From contig NZ_JAFRGN010000008.1 of NCBI RefSeq assembly GCF_017433805.1, forward strand, positions 61,069-125,068: a stretch of 64,000 nucleotides of DNA, read 5' to 3'. The stretch is from Butyrivibrio sp. (lineage in GTDB: Bacteria; Bacillota; Clostridia; Lachnospirales; Lachnospiraceae). This document shows, piece after piece, positions 45,307-53,510 of the stretch (positions within the stretch are counted from its first letter, which is position 1; the number at the start of each line of letters is the position of its first letter). The notes under the pieces are model-generated. The model was not told the DNA's origin, made no database searches, and saw only the letters and a list, made by a program, of their open reading frames with translations. Made by a program: the position numbers and the translations under genes.

Positions 45307-46272
45307 TCACTTCTTATTAACTACGATAATTCCAAGGGATACAAGTGCAAGGGAAACAACACTAATAATCGAGAATGCCTGATTCTGTTCCCCCAGGAAA
45401 AGAGCTGACAGGAGCACTCCCATGATAGGATTTACGAAGCCCAGCACAGATACCTTGCTGACAGGGTTGTACTTAAGCAGAACTCCCCACATGGTGTACG
45501 CTCCGGCTGAGATAAAGCCCATATAAATAAGATTCATATAGCATCCAGTGCTGTAAAAGACAAGACTTCCGCCCATCAGCTGACCTATGACAAACAGTAC
45601 AAGACCTCCTAGTGCGAACTGATAACCACTGAGGACAACCGGGTTCTCATATTTGGAAAAAATCTTGATACAGCAGCCAGAAACTGCAAAGAACATGGCA
45701 GCTGCCACCATAGCACCTTCTCCCCGAAGTGTCATGGGGCCACCTGTTGTAAACACGCTTCCACCGCCAAAGAATATAATGATTCCGGTAAAACCTATGA
45801 TGCAACCTATCATCTTACGGACACTAAATTTCTCAAGCCTGAATATAGCCACCGCAAGAAGTGGGGCCAGGAAATTGCCAGCAGCATTTATGATTGAACC
45901 GCGCACTCCTGAGGTGTTAGCAAGAGACATGAAAAAGAAATAGTACTGCCCAATAGTCTGAAAAAGCGCAAGGATCAAGATATACAGTGCACTTTCCTTT
46001 TTGGGAATCAGAACCTTTTTGGCTACTATTGAACCAAAGACAATTGTCATAATGCCTGCAATAATAAATCTGGCACCTGCCAGAACCAGTCTGGATGCGG
46101 TATCAGAGGCATCTATGTGAAATAATTCGTAAGCTATTTTAATTGCCGGGGATGCGCTTCCCCACAGCACGCAGCAGAATATAGCTGTAGCTACCATTAC
46201 GGGAGTGTAAGACCAGATGGAACTTCGCTTTATATTATCACCATCTATGTTGTTTTCCTTATTATCAATCAT
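45307..46272 (-). CDS. EamA/DMT family transporter
   Basis: 321 residues with ten hydrophobic helices in two EamA halves (about 25-155 and 175-320). Typical features are CCVLWGSASPAIKIAYE in helix 1 and the closing GFVNPIMGVLLSALFLGE. An exporter of metabolites or amino acids is likely; the substrate cannot be predicted. AAAGGA precedes the ATG. Confidence 0.9.
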   Translation of the reverse strand: MIDNKENNIDGDNIKRSSIWSYTPVMVATAIFCCVLWGSASPAIKIAYELFHIDASDTASRLVLAGARFIIAGIMTIVFGSIVAKKVLIPKKESALYILILALFQTIGQYYFFFMSLANTSGVRGSIINAAGNFLAPLLAVAIFRLEKFSVRKMIGCIIGFTGIIIFFGGGSVFTTGGPMTLRGEGAMVAAAMFFAVSGCCIKIFSKYENPVVLSGYQFALGGLVLFVIGQLMGGSLVFYSTGCYMNLIYMGFISAGAYTMWGVLLKYNPVSKVSVLGFVNPIMGVLLSALFLGEQNQAFSIISVVSLALVSLGIIVVNKK

Positions 46273-46382
46273 GTTTTCGTCCTTTATGTTTATCCTTTCA
46301 AAGTATTCCAGATATTATTATGACATCTATATCTCCATAATCAAAGAGTGACATGTACCTTAAAACTATCTTTTGGGCATAA

Positions 46383-46416
46383 TAAAACCTCACCACATTT
46401 TGATGGCGAGGTTTTA
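46383..46416 (-). terminator. Terminator downstream of the chemoreceptor gene
   Basis: AAAACCTCaCCA pairs with TGGcGAGGTTTT; on the minus strand the stem is followed by a T-rich tail. It lies 33 bp past the chemoreceptor stop. Confidence 0.65.
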
Positions 46417-46448
46417 AACATATCTTTTTATATATCAAAATAACCAGT

Positions 46449-47915
46449 TTACTTCCCGCTTCTACTGATCTTGAGAATCTCATCCAAAATCTCCTTGGTT
46501 GTCTTCATGTCTTTCTCACAATCCTGGCTAATTTCAATGCTGGACTGTGCAGAAGCTGCAACCTCTTCGGATGTTGCTGACAGATTGCTGATAGCATCCA
46601 TAACCTTGGCATTTGCATCAACACAGGCATCTACATTATCAGATATAGTACCGGCTCTGGATGTAAGGTCATGAACCTTTTCAAGGATAACCTCGAACTT
46701 CTCACCTGTCTGAGTGATGATCTCGCCCTGCTCATTGGCTGATTCTACACTCTTAAGCATATTTTCAGATGCAACATTAACCTTTCCAATAAGATCATCA
46801 ATTGTAGATGCAATCTGCTCTGCAGACTCCTTAGTATGCTCTGAAAGAGCTCTGATCTCATCTGCAACTACTGCAAAGCCTTTTCCTGCTTCGCCTGCTC
46901 TTGCAGCCTCGATTGAAGCATTAAGCGCAAGAAGATTGGTCTGGCCTGAAATACTGAGGATTGTTTCAACTATCTCTTTTACCGAGCTTGCTGACTGCTG
47001 AAGGTTTGACGTCATCTCGGCGGTCTCTGAGTTAACCGCTGAAGCTTCCTGAGACTTGGTATTCAGCTCTTTTACCAGATTATTACCATCATTGATGTTC
47101 TCCGTAACCTCGTCGGCGTTGGAGCGCATGGCCTTAGCTTCGTCCGCAATACCTTCAAGAGCCGTGGTGATATTAGAGTTCATCTCGGTCTGAGTCTGAA
47201 TTGCCTCCGCAGTATGGGTTGTAGCTATAGAAATCTGCTCGGAGGATTCAGCACTCTGCGTAACCTTCTCAGCAAGCGCCTGCATCGCATCATTGGCATC
47301 CTCGAGCTTCTCACCAATCTTGGTGCCGATTTCCTTGATAACCTTGGCATCTTTTTCCTGCTGAGCTGCTGCTTCCTGAATCTCTCCTATTGTTTCACCA
47401 TTCTGCTTCTTGTTAAGCCTTGAATAGAAAATAGCCATCAGTGAAAGTAAGAGCGCAAATACCGCATCAGTCAGAACTGCAAATCTTCTATTCATAACTT
47501 CAGTAGAATATGCGAAAAACAGTGGTATGTACAGAACGTTGATCGCAATAACCACGATTGATGTGATAATTGTAAGCATCGTATCCGAATATAGCAGAAC
47601 CAGTATTAAAAGAGCAGGTCCAAATGCCCACATGTACGTAATGTGCACGGATCCCAGCATAACTACAAGGTAGCTGACAGAAAGGCATCCCATCAGCATG
47701 TATTTGCCCAGTGCTTTGCGGCTGTACATTATGTAGGAAGCCACGCATGCAATAAGAATCAATACCTGCATAATCACCATGGCTGTGGTGTTCAAAAATC
47801 CAACCCTGGCATCCTGATAAAGTATTGTTGCCAGAATCTCAAAGCCTTGTATAATGCACGCAAACTTAAAAGCTAACAGATTACTCTCATAAAAATGCTT
47901 TTCATGTAAATCCAT
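46449..47915 (-). CDS. Methyl-accepting chemotaxis protein with multi-helix N-terminal membrane domain
   Basis: 488 residues. The first about 170 residues form five or six membrane helices with no sizeable extracellular sensing domain, so the signal is probably sensed in or at the membrane. The rest is a long coiled-coil signalling domain. The hairpin tip is near residues 330-360 ([20 protein letters not shown] then [16 protein letters not shown]). CGGAGA precedes the ATG. A SigD-like promoter lies upstream, consistent with co-regulation with flagellar genes. Confidence 0.93.
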   Translation of the reverse strand: MDLHEKHFYESNLLAFKFACIIQGFEILATILYQDARVGFLNTTAMVIMQVLILIACVASYIMYSRKALGKYMLMGCLSVSYLVVMLGSVHITYMWAFGPALLILVLLYSDTMLTIITSIVVIAINVLYIPLFFAYSTEVMNRRFAVLTDAVFALLLSLMAIFYSRLNKKQNGETIGEIQEAAAQQEKDAKVIKEIGTKIGEKLEDANDAMQALAEKVTQSAESSEQISIATTHTAEAIQTQTEMNSNITTALEGIADEAKAMRSNADEVTENINDGNNLVKELNTKSQEASAVNSETAEMTSNLQQSASSVKEIVETILSISGQTNLLALNASIEAARAGEAGKGFAVVADEIRALSEHTKESAEQIASTIDDLIGKVNVASENMLKSVESANEQGEIITQTGEKFEVILEKVHDLTSRAGTISDNVDACVDANAKVMDAISNLSATSEEVAASAQSSIEISQDCEKDMKTTKEILDEILKISRSGK

Positions 47916-48009
47916 ATTCTTTCTCCGTTCTTAATATACTTGTGCTTCGCTAAATAGTGCACAAGGCAAAAATACGAATTATCATCCACAATACTATTAT
48001 TTATCATTT

Positions 48010-48036
48010 ACATCGAGTAGTCTAATTAACACTTTA
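48010..48036 (-). promoter_or_regulatory. SigD (sigma-28)-like promoter of the chemoreceptor gene
   Basis: On the minus strand: TAAA (48033-48036), a 15-bp spacer, then CTCGATGT (48010-48017), close to the motility consensus TAAA-N15-GCCGATAA. It is about 95 bp before the chemoreceptor ATG. Confidence 0.6.
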
Positions 48037-48176
48037 TAAAATCTGTAAATTATTGGAATTTGTCCGTGGTTGGGGGAAGCATTATGTTTGTGGGAGAGGA
48101 TTCTGTTTTTTTTTGGGGGGATATTTTTGTTTTTTGAGGAAGATTATTGTTTGAGAGATAGGATTTCGGGAATATT
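48037..48176. other. G/T-rich spacer, no feature recognised
   Basis: Between the chemoreceptor promoter and the TTAGCCG array. Runs of T and G (for example near 48108-48120) dominate and no gene start is seen. Confidence 0.4.
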
Positions 48177-48429
48177 TTAGCCGAAAAGGTGAGATATAGC
48201 ATTATTCGGCTAATGATTTTTCAGGTGTTTTTTGAGGCTGTTAGCCACAAAAGAGAAATAGCCTCTTGTTCGGCTAACAACATTTTCAGATTCATTAGCC
48301 GCATATGATATATATTTGCATTTCGGCTAAATCTATTTTCCAGAAAGAAATCTTTCTTTAGCCTAAATCCTCAAAAAAACAAACATGCGGCTAAGCAATC
48401 CGCAAAATGCATAGGGAAAGCTTTAGCCG
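48177..48429. repeat. Alternating inverted heptamer array, TTAGCCG family (array A1)
   Basis: Nine words in strict alternation. TTAGCC(G/A/T) starts at 48177, 48241, 48295, 48358 and 48423; CGGCTAA starts at 48207, 48271, 48324 and 48388. Direct-to-inverted distances are 30, 30, 29, 30 and inverted-to-direct are 34, 24, 34, 35. The last pair extends to TGCGGCTAAGC / GCTTTAGCCGCA. The stretches between are AT-rich and mostly unrelated. It lies between the chemoreceptor start and the 3' end of the nucleoside hydrolase gene. Confidence 0.88.
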
Positions 48430-49485
48430 CAATTAAGCATATTCGTATCATTAGTATGAAAACCTTAGTAACTTATTACATCACTAATAAAACATTCAGT
48501 ACCAATACAAAGATAAATGCAAATCAATTTATCCATAATTGATCTCCAGCTTGGCAATAAAATCCTCCAAAACATATCTGGAATCAACGTCAGTATATAT
48601 TCGTATTATAGGATTATCCTCTTTTACCTCAGAGGATGTATCCTCCGCTACAAGAGGAGCCTTGGCATAGTGATAATGTCCGCAGCCAGGATTGATTGCA
48701 ATGGCTATAGCTGGAGAATCGCCTAATGACCAGCTCTCTCCCTGTGTCCAACCAGCAAATGGTGACATATTGTAGTCAACCATGTTACGGAAAAGATGCT
48801 CTCCGATCCTTCCACAGGGACGAATCCTTCTCTGGATCTCTGCAAGCCCTATGTTCACTGTGATATACACATGCGAAGGAACAAGCCACAGGTCTATTCC
48901 GCTCTGAAGCACTGTATTGGCAGCCGGAATATCGTTAGTTGCGTTAAACTCAGTAAAAGGCGCTTTGCAGGGAGCTTCTCCATGCGTGCCTATCCATATG
49001 ACAGTTATCTTGTCTTTTATCTTCGGCTCTACTAGAAGCGCTTTCGCAACATTTGTGATTGCACCCTGACAAAGTATGTAAAGAGGCTTCTCGTCCTCTT
49101 TGAGTGCTTCGTCAATAATGAAGCGTACTGCCTCGGATATGTTATCGTCTGTTCTGTCAGAACAGCTACAGCCAGCATGCTCATCACCTGACTGGCTCAA
49201 ACCAACCTCTTCATCCGAGAGAGGGCCCTCCTGGCCCTTGAGCACAGGGACATCCATGCCCATGCAATCTAGGATTGTTTCAATCTCATGGTAGCTTCTC
49301 TCCATAGATCCCGCTTCCTTGAAGTGCTCAGCAATTATGCCCTTAACCATAAGCTTTGGGCTCAACAGTGCATGCGCAATGGCAAAGGGATCATCCGCCT
49401 CGCAGGCCGCATCAGTATCAACAATTACGCGTATTTTCTTGGATTCTGGAATGTCGAATTCGAATTTCATAGATTTTACCCCCAA
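48201..49485. repeat. Segmental duplication, copy 1
   Basis: This 1.3-kb stretch, covering most of array A1 plus the whole nucleoside hydrolase gene and its ribosome site, is repeated at 53182-54437. The left boundary is ATTATTCGG and the right boundary is just past CCCCCAA. By eye about nine in ten bases agree. Flanking DNA is unrelated. Confidence 0.9.
48529..49470 (-). CDS. Inosine-uridine preferring nucleoside hydrolase family protein, intact copy
   Basis: 313 residues from the ATG at 49470, after GGGGGT; the longer frame from 49488 would include the ribosome site. The ribose- and calcium-binding signature DTDAACEADDPFAIAHAL is near residue 15, followed by LCQGAITNVAKALL near residue 125 and the C-terminal catalytic-site region. 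It would split nucleosides into base and ribose for salvage; the DTDxxxxxDDP spacing is slightly longer than the classical DTDPGxDDA, so the substrate may differ. A damaged second copy is at 53511-54422. Confidence 0.85.
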   Translation of the reverse strand: MKFEFDIPESKKIRVIVDTDAACEADDPFAIAHALLSPKLMVKGIIAEHFKEAGSMERSYHEIETILDCMGMDVPVLKGQEGPLSDEEVGLSQSGDEHAGCSCSDRTDDNISEAVRFIIDEALKEDEKPLYILCQGAITNVAKALLVEPKIKDKITVIWIGTHGEAPCKAPFTEFNATNDIPAANTVLQSGIDLWLVPSHVYITVNIGLAEIQRRIRPCGRIGEHLFRNMVDYNMSPFAGWTQGESWSLGDSPAIAIAINPGCGHYHYAKAPLVAEDTSSEVKEDNPIIRIYTDVDSRYVLEDFIAKLEINYG

Positions 49486-49555
49486 CACTAGATGATAGAC
49501 GACTGCTCCATGGCCATCGTCATTCTCGCAGTTCTACATCATACTAATATAATAA

Positions 49556-49589
49556 GGCTGCACTGAATGTTTGTCATCCAGATGCAGCC
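49556..49589. terminator. Hairpin between the PL9 lyase and nucleoside hydrolase genes
   Basis: GGCTGCA pairs exactly with TGCAGCC across a 20-base loop, 51 bp past the pectate lyase stop. There is no strong T-run, so its terminator role is uncertain. Confidence 0.45.
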
Positions 49590-49639
49590 CATAATAATCA
49601 TATTTCGTTGTCTTGAGACTATTCACCTAAACCTGATCA

Positions 49640-51202
49640 TCAAAATCCCGTACAAGTTCCCTTGAGTGTAGCACCCTTTATGTTGTTCTTACCATTCTTG
49701 GAAATGCAGTCCTGAATGATAGCAGTTCCAAAGGTAACTTTCTTACCAAGAGCAGAAGGTGTGCCTTCCTTAGGCCAGTTGTAGTTGTACTTCTTGTTGC
49801 CGTCAGCTGTGCACTTCTTCATTGTAACAACACCGCTCTGGTTGTTGCGGTCAAAGCCACTTGCATAGTTACCAACAGCTGTGCAGCCCTCAAGTACGTG
49901 ATTAAGAGGATCTATGTGTGCTGCAACACCTGGAGTTTTGTTGTCTACACCGCCAAGCTTAAAGCCATTACCGTCACCGTAGATTCCATCGCAGTATCCA
50001 TTGTAATTAGCCTTACAGTTCTTGAAGGTTACTACGCCATGCGCTGCATAGAGATCCCATCCATCATCACTGTTGTACTCTGCTATACATCCCTCAAAAT
50101 AGTTGCCCTCACCTGAGTGAAGCTTGCAGGCAAACCCATCAGCATTCTCACCCTTAGGGTCTGCGTTGTGATGTGAATAGCAATTATAGAACTTATTGTT
50201 GGAGCCACCATTACTGATTTGGAATCCTGCATCCTTATTGTAGCAGCAGGTTACGTTTCTAAAGGTATTGTTGCTGCCATCGATGAAAATACCGTTGTCA
50301 GCAGCATTTTTAACTGTAAAGTCGGATAATGTACTGCCGCTTCCTGAAATAGTGATTCCACGTCCTGAGCTGCCACTTGTTGATGAGAAATCGATAGTTG
50401 CATTGTTCTTACCGGAAATGTTAACACCGCTTGGAAGCTTAACTGCGCCGCTCTTAACTGTTCCGTCGATTACGATAGTTGTGCCCTTTGAAGCCTTGCT
50501 GATAGCAGTTGAAAGAGATGTGCCACCATTCTTGACTGTGATCGTGTTACCACTTGTGCTTCCGCCATTTCCTGAGCCACTACCACTTCCCGAACCAGAG
50601 CCGCTTCCGCTACCAGAACCGCCGTTTCCGCTTCCAGAGCCACCTGAACATGCTTCAAACTTAAACTGCTGGCATGTTGCTCCACTGTATGCCCAAGTAT
50701 TAATGTTGCCACCTGCGGCCTTAGAAAAATCATATACATATACAGCCTGCTTGTATGAGCTGCACTTTGTCTGAAGAGCTACAACTCCGTCAGAAATCTT
50801 AACCACTTTAAACACCTGAGATTTCTTGCCATTTGAAGGCCAGAGCTGAATGTTGGTGCCGTTATCTTTTTTGCCACCATCTACATCCATCATGAGACCA
50901 CTATTCATGCCGTTTTGAATAGTTATGTAATTCTTGCTGGTATTCTTGACATACCACTTCTGGCTTGCCGCGCCTGTGCCAACAGCCTGCTGAACATTAG
51001 CCCCCTTAACGTCTGAGCCGTCCTTGACATCAATGTACATCTGACTGTTGATATTCTTGATGTAGTACCATCCATCAGCAATTATAGCCGATGAAGATGC
51101 TGCCTCTGCAGTTTGTGCAACACTCACTGCATTAGAAGCAGATGCTATCATTGTTACTGTGGCGATAGCAACCACAAACTTTTTGAACAACTTTTTTACC
51201 AT
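49640..51202 (-). CDS. Secreted pectate lyase, CBM13 - PL9
   Basis: 520 residues. Signal peptide 1-35 (cut after AEAA). A ricin-type CBM13-like domain (about 40-188: DGWYYIKNINSQMYIDV) is followed by a Gly-Ser linker (190-220) and a right-handed beta-helix (225-520). The helix carries the PL9 signature ENADGFACKLHSGEGNYFEG and NSDDGWDLYAAHG near residues 345-385, where the Ca2+-binding acidic residues and catalytic Lys of PL9 enzymes lie. It cleaves pectate by beta-elimination. AGGAGAAGAAGG precedes the ATG, and a full cre consensus lies 112 bp upstream. Confidence 0.9.
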   Translation of the reverse strand: MVKKLFKKFVVAIATVTMIASASNAVSVAQTAEAASSSAIIADGWYYIKNINSQMYIDVKDGSDVKGANVQQAVGTGAASQKWYVKNTSKNYITIQNGMNSGLMMDVDGGKKDNGTNIQLWPSNGKKSQVFKVVKISDGVVALQTKCSSYKQAVYVYDFSKAAGGNINTWAYSGATCQQFKFEACSGGSGSGNGGSGSGSGSGSGSGSGSGNGGSTSGNTITVKNGGTSLSTAISKASKGTTIVIDGTVKSGAVKLPSGVNISGKNNATIDFSSTSGSSGRGITISGSGSTLSDFTVKNAADNGIFIDGSNNTFRNVTCCYNKDAGFQISNGGSNNKFYNCYSHHNADPKGENADGFACKLHSGEGNYFEGCIAEYNSDDGWDLYAAHGVVTFKNCKANYNGYCDGIYGDGNGFKLGGVDNKTPGVAAHIDPLNHVLEGCTAVGNYASGFDRNNQSGVVTMKKCTADGNKKYNYNWPKEGTPSALGKKVTFGTAIIQDCISKNGKNNIKGATLKGTCTGF

Positions 51203-51313
51203 ACCTTCTTCTCCTTTTTTGCCTTACTATGTTTGTCTTGATAATCTTAGCGTTCCAGTTACCCCCATAGCTGAAGCGCAACATACATCTAGCTTAGCAC
51301 GGAAAGGTTAAGA

Positions 51314-51329
51314 ATGTAACCGCTTACAT
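51314..51329. promoter_or_regulatory. cre site (CcpA-type catabolite repression operator)
   Basis: ATGTAACCGCTTACAT matches WTGNAANCGNWWNCAW at every position. It lies 112 bp upstream of the secreted pectate lyase gene and about 105 bp upstream of the divergent small-gene promoter. Confidence 0.7.
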
Positions 51330-51435
51330 GTCAGAATATTTCACGAATTTTGCGACATGAATTTATGCATAATAACTGTTAATCGATAAACATTTACATC
51401 AAGAAGAAGATTGTTAGGATTAATTCAAAAAGCAG

Positions 51436-51464
51436 TTGACATTAAATTGCGTGACAACTATACT
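51436..51464 (+). promoter_or_regulatory. Consensus promoter of a small gene
   Basis: TTGACA (51436-51441), a 17-bp spacer, TATACT (51459-51464): the strongest vegetative promoter seen in the window. It points at the 34-codon frame at 51498. Confidence 0.75.
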
Positions 51465-51497
51465 ATCACATAACAATTTTCAGAAAGCGGTGCAAAT

Positions 51498-51602
51498 ATG
51501 AAATACACTTACCTCGTCAATTTCACATCATCTAATGTAGCCCCCATTAATAATCAGGGGCCTATTAGTGATAGAATTGATGAGGATAACGATATCATAT
51601 AG
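51498..51602 (+). CDS. Small gene encoding a 34-residue peptide of unknown function
   Basis: An open frame of 34 codons starting MKYTYLVNFTSS and ending DRIDEDNDII. The N-terminal third is hydrophobic/aromatic and the last third strongly acidic. A weak ribosome site (AAGCGGTG) is seven to twelve bases before the ATG. The case for a gene is its setting: a consensus promoter 34 bp upstream and a strong terminator 33 bp downstream make a compact transcript of about 200 nt that contains little else. No cleavage motif, cysteine or known precursor-peptide leader is visible. It could also be a regulatory RNA. The methyltransferase gene follows after the terminator. Confidence 0.5.
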   Translation: MKYTYLVNFTSSNVAPINNQGPISDRIDEDNDII

Positions 51603-51634
51603 AACAGAAGACGCAAGTTTATTACTAATTGATC

Positions 51635-51677
51635 AAAAGCCTCATCCGACTTTATTAGTTTGATGGGGCTTTTTTTT
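51635..51677 (+). terminator. Terminator of the small-gene transcript
   Basis: AAAAGCCtCATC pairs with GATGgGGCTTTT and runs into eight T residues. It separates the small gene from the methyltransferase gene. Confidence 0.85.
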
Positions 51678-51747
51678 ATTCAAAACCGCTCTCGCATAGA
51701 AGTCACATACGACTCAATCTTATACATTAACATCAGGAGGAGAAATT

Positions 51748-52563
51748 ATGGACCAAGCAGCATTACAAAATTCAGATATCGCAAGAGAAAAAATAGTCGC
51801 TGGCTTCTACGACCAGTATTCTGAAGACGACAGATTGACACGTTCCGTCCATGGAAGGCTTGAATATGCAACCACCATGCATTACATCCACCGCTTCGCG
51901 GATAGCAGTTCAAAAATCCTCGAGGTTGGAGCCGCCACCGGAAGATACTCCGTAGCTCTTGCAAAAGAAGGCATGGAAGTATCCGCAGTTGAACTTGTTC
52001 AGAGCAATTTTGAAAAGCTTCAGAAGAAATGTAAAGGCCTCCCTAATATAGCTGCTTACCAGGGCGATGCCACAGATCTTAGCCGTTTTGCCGATAGTTC
52101 TTTTGACCTGACACTTGTGCTCGGCCCGATGTATCATCTCTATGATAAAGAGGATGTTAACAAGGCCATTGATGAGGCTATCCGAGTGACCCATAGGGGC
52201 GGAACCATAATTTTTGCCTTTATCTCAGTATTTGCTATCATGTACGCAAACTATTTCTATGGCAACTGGCAGGATGGCCAGATCGAGAACTTTACTGACG
52301 ATTACAAGGTAAGGCACTTCAAGGAGCAGCTCTTTACCGGCTATGACGTAACTGAGTTTGAAGCTCTTTTTGCGGGAAAAGATATAGAGTGGATCACCAC
52401 AGCAGGCGTCGACGGTCTGATTCAGCCAATTGAGGAAAGATCTGATTTTCAGATGTCTGATGCAGATTTTGAGGCACTTTCCAAATGGTACCTCGCATTT
52501 GCAGAAAAGAGAGAGCTTCTGGGACACACGAATCATCTTTTGTATATTTGTAAGAAAATTTAA
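51748..52563 (+). CDS. Class I SAM-dependent methyltransferase
   Basis: 271 residues. The SAM-binding motif I is ILEVGAATGRYSVALA near residue 52, motif II VSAVELVQSN, motif III GDATDLSRF, then FDLTLVLGPMYHLYDKEDV. Small-molecule methyltransferases share this layout; the substrate is unknown. AGGAGGAG precedes the ATG. It is followed 64 bp later by an acetyltransferase gene on the same strand. Confidence 0.9.
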   Translation: MDQAALQNSDIAREKIVAGFYDQYSEDDRLTRSVHGRLEYATTMHYIHRFADSSSKILEVGAATGRYSVALAKEGMEVSAVELVQSNFEKLQKKCKGLPNIAAYQGDATDLSRFADSSFDLTLVLGPMYHLYDKEDVNKAIDEAIRVTHRGGTIIFAFISVFAIMYANYFYGNWQDGQIENFTDDYKVRHFKEQLFTGYDVTEFEALFAGKDIEWITTAGVDGLIQPIEERSDFQMSDADFEALSKWYLAFAEKRELLGHTNHLLYICKKI

Positions 52564-52627
52564 CAGCTATCTGCATTTACTACATTTTCGCAAAAACAAT
52601 TCATGATGTCATAGAAGGAGGAAACCC

Positions 52628-53194
52628 ATGTTAATTAAAGACTTCGAATTCACATTAAAAGACGGAAGGACTGCAATAATACGTAGTCCAAGAGATGAGG
52701 ACATTCAGGGCACCCTTGATTATCTCTACAAATCTGCCGGAGAGACAGAGTTCATCCTAAGATACCCTGAGGAGTGCGTAAAATATACTGCTGAGGCAGA
52801 GAAAGCTCTTTTCGAAAGGATGAATGAATCTGATAACGAGACCATGCTTGTTTGCATAGTAGATGGAATAATAGCGGGAAACTGCCAGGTAACCTGGAGC
52901 AAGAATATCAAGACCAGGCACCGTGCCATAGTTGCGATTGCCCTTTGCAAGGACTACTGGAATCTCGGAATCGGAACCAGATTTTTCCAGGAATTGATTC
53001 GCATCGCTGAGAGTAACCCTGAAATAACCCAGATGGAGCTTGATTTCATTGAAGGAAACACCCGTGCCAGAGCCCTTTACGAAAAGATGGGCTTTAGAAT
53101 CACAGGCATGAAGCCAAACGCCATAAGGCTCAAGGACGGAACAATGCTAAATGAGTATTCTATGGTTAGGGAAGTGAAAAAATTATTCGGCTAA
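52628..53194 (+). CDS. GNAT family N-acetyltransferase, 3' end formed by the repeat array
   Basis: 188 residues. The acetyl-CoA-binding core IVAIALCKDYWNLGIGTRFF is near residues 100-120, followed by ITQMELDFIEGNTRARALYEKMGF. AGAAGGAGG precedes the ATG. Odd point: the last two codons and the stop (TTC GGC TAA) lie in the TTCGGCTAA word that opens array A2, exactly where the segmental duplication begins. The original C-terminus may have been replaced by a few residues (KKLFG). The catalytic core is complete, so the enzyme is probably functional. Confidence 0.88.
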   Translation: MLIKDFEFTLKDGRTAIIRSPRDEDIQGTLDYLYKSAGETEFILRYPEECVKYTAEAEKALFERMNESDNETMLVCIVDGIIAGNCQVTWSKNIKTRHRAIVAIALCKDYWNLGIGTRFFQELIRIAESNPEITQMELDFIEGNTRARALYEKMGFRITGMKPNAIRLKDGTMLNEYSMVREVKKLFG

Positions 53195-53411
53195 TGATTT
53201 TTCAGGTGTTTTATGAGGCTGTTAGCCGCAAAAGAGAAATAGCCTCTTGTTCGGCTAACAACATTTTCAGATTCATTAGCCGCATATGATATATATTTGC
53301 ATTTCGGCTAAATCTATTTTCCAGAAAGAAATTTTTCTTTAGCCTAAATCCCCCCAAAAATCAAACATGCGGCTAAGCAATCCGCAGAATGCATAGGGAA
53401 AGCTTTAGCCG
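53188..53411. repeat. Alternating inverted heptamer array, TTAGCCG family (array A2)
   Basis: CGGCTAA starts at 53188, 53252, 53305 and 53370; TTAGCC(G/T) starts at 53222, 53276, 53339 and 53405. It is the duplicated copy of array A1 without its first word. Inverted-to-direct spacings are 34, 24, 34, 35 and direct-to-inverted 30, 29, 31. The word that reads TTAGCCA in A1 is TTAGCCG here. Confidence 0.88.
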
Positions 53412-53510
53412 CAAATAAGCATATTCGTTTCATTAGTATAAAAATCTTAGTAACTTATTACATCACTAATAAAACATTCAGTACCAATACAAAGATAAAT
53501 GCAAATCCAT

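Noticed and set aside
48177-48429. CRISPR array
   Set aside because: The conserved word is only seven bases, alternates between strands, and there are no cas genes. Spacers are AT-rich and of two alternating lengths.
50470-50774. Reading frames opposite the Gly-Ser linker of the pectate lyase
   Set aside because: They are shadows of the biased linker codons without ribosome sites or families.
51498-51602. RiPP precursor for the adjacent methyltransferase
   Set aside because: The peptide lacks a leader cleavage motif, Cys, or other typical core residues, and a terminator separates the two genes, so a link is not claimed.
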